Assembly (NCBI GenBank): GCA_964399955.1
Contig: CAYNST010000166.1
Coordinates: 1-5,542, forward strand
Origin: CAYNST01 sp964399955
GTDB lineage: Bacteria > Pseudomonadota > Gammaproteobacteria > Pseudomonadales > Cellvibrionaceae
Reading direction: 5' to 3'
DNA: 5,542 nucleotides
The notes under the pieces were generated by a model that saw only the letters and a list, made by a program, of their open reading frames with translations, did no database searches and had not been told where the DNA came from. This document shows positions 5,450-5,542 of the stretch, piece by piece; position 1 is the stretch's first letter, and every line of letters begins with the position of its first letter. The translations under genes and the position numbers were made by a program.

Positions 5450-5542
5450 GCGGTGGTCTCCAATGGGTTTCTTGTCATCAGGCGGTTCGCGCCAAGGCCT
5501 GCCCACGGCTGCGATAGCGCCTTTGAACGGCCGGCTTAGGGT
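5450..5542 (-). other. Region upstream of the ene-reductase, possibly the end of another gene
   Basis: Apart from the GGAG ribosome site (5461-5458) I see no convincing promoter. One minus-strand frame stays open from the window edge to a TGA at 5480-5478, 28 bp before the ene-reductase start (ending QALARTA). It could be the tail of an upstream gene in the same operon. It is too short to identify and may be chance. Confidence 0.2.

Noticed and set aside
5450..5506. A 19-residue N-terminal extension of the ene-reductase from the GTG at 5506.
   Set aside because: The ATG at 5449 has a well-placed GGAG and gives the normal family N-terminus; the extension contains the ribosome site itself.

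Overview
The window carries five complete genes and reads as chromosomal DNA of a GC-rich gammaproteobacterium. The two-domain UspE-like stress protein, the CspA-family protein with a long leader and the classical old yellow enzyme all fit, perhaps within the Cellvibrionales/Pseudomonadales. The placement comes from recognising protein families, not from a search. I see no rRNA, tRNA, CRISPR array, insertion sequence or phage gene.

Layout. Positions 49-864 (minus) encode a tandem universal stress protein. Its 5' region (865-1089) holds two good sigma70-type promoter candidates pointing at it, two GGCGCC palindromes flanking the distal promoter, and a sigma54-like inverted repeat. Positions 1158-1367 (minus) encode a 69-residue cold-shock protein, followed by two tandem hairpins, the second a textbook terminator. 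It is preceded by a leader of about 150 nt with a promoter near 1521-1549. Positions 1550-1822 separate this unit from a divergent gene; this stretch has no convincing gene but contains an 11-bp direct repeat that can fold into a long hairpin. Positions 1823-3376 (plus) encode a 517-residue protein with an N-terminal pRiA4b ORF-3 domain and a long, unassigned C-terminal region. It converges on 3431-4243 (minus), a short-chain dehydrogenase of the glucose 1-dehydrogenase type. Upstream of that, on the same strand, 4388-5449 encodes an FMN-dependent ene-reductase of the NemA/old yellow enzyme type.

How the genes relate. The stress and cold-shock genes lie head to tail but are separated by a strong terminator, so each is probably transcribed alone. 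The ene-reductase and the dehydrogenase share a strand with a 143-bp gap. They could be one transcript, with the dehydrogenase regenerating the reduced nicotinamide that the ene-reductase consumes, but this link is inferred. The pRiA4b ORF-3 protein has no obvious partner here. The most useful leads are its C-terminal extension, the structured regulatory DNA in front of the stress-protein gene, and the ene-reductase/dehydrogenase pair.
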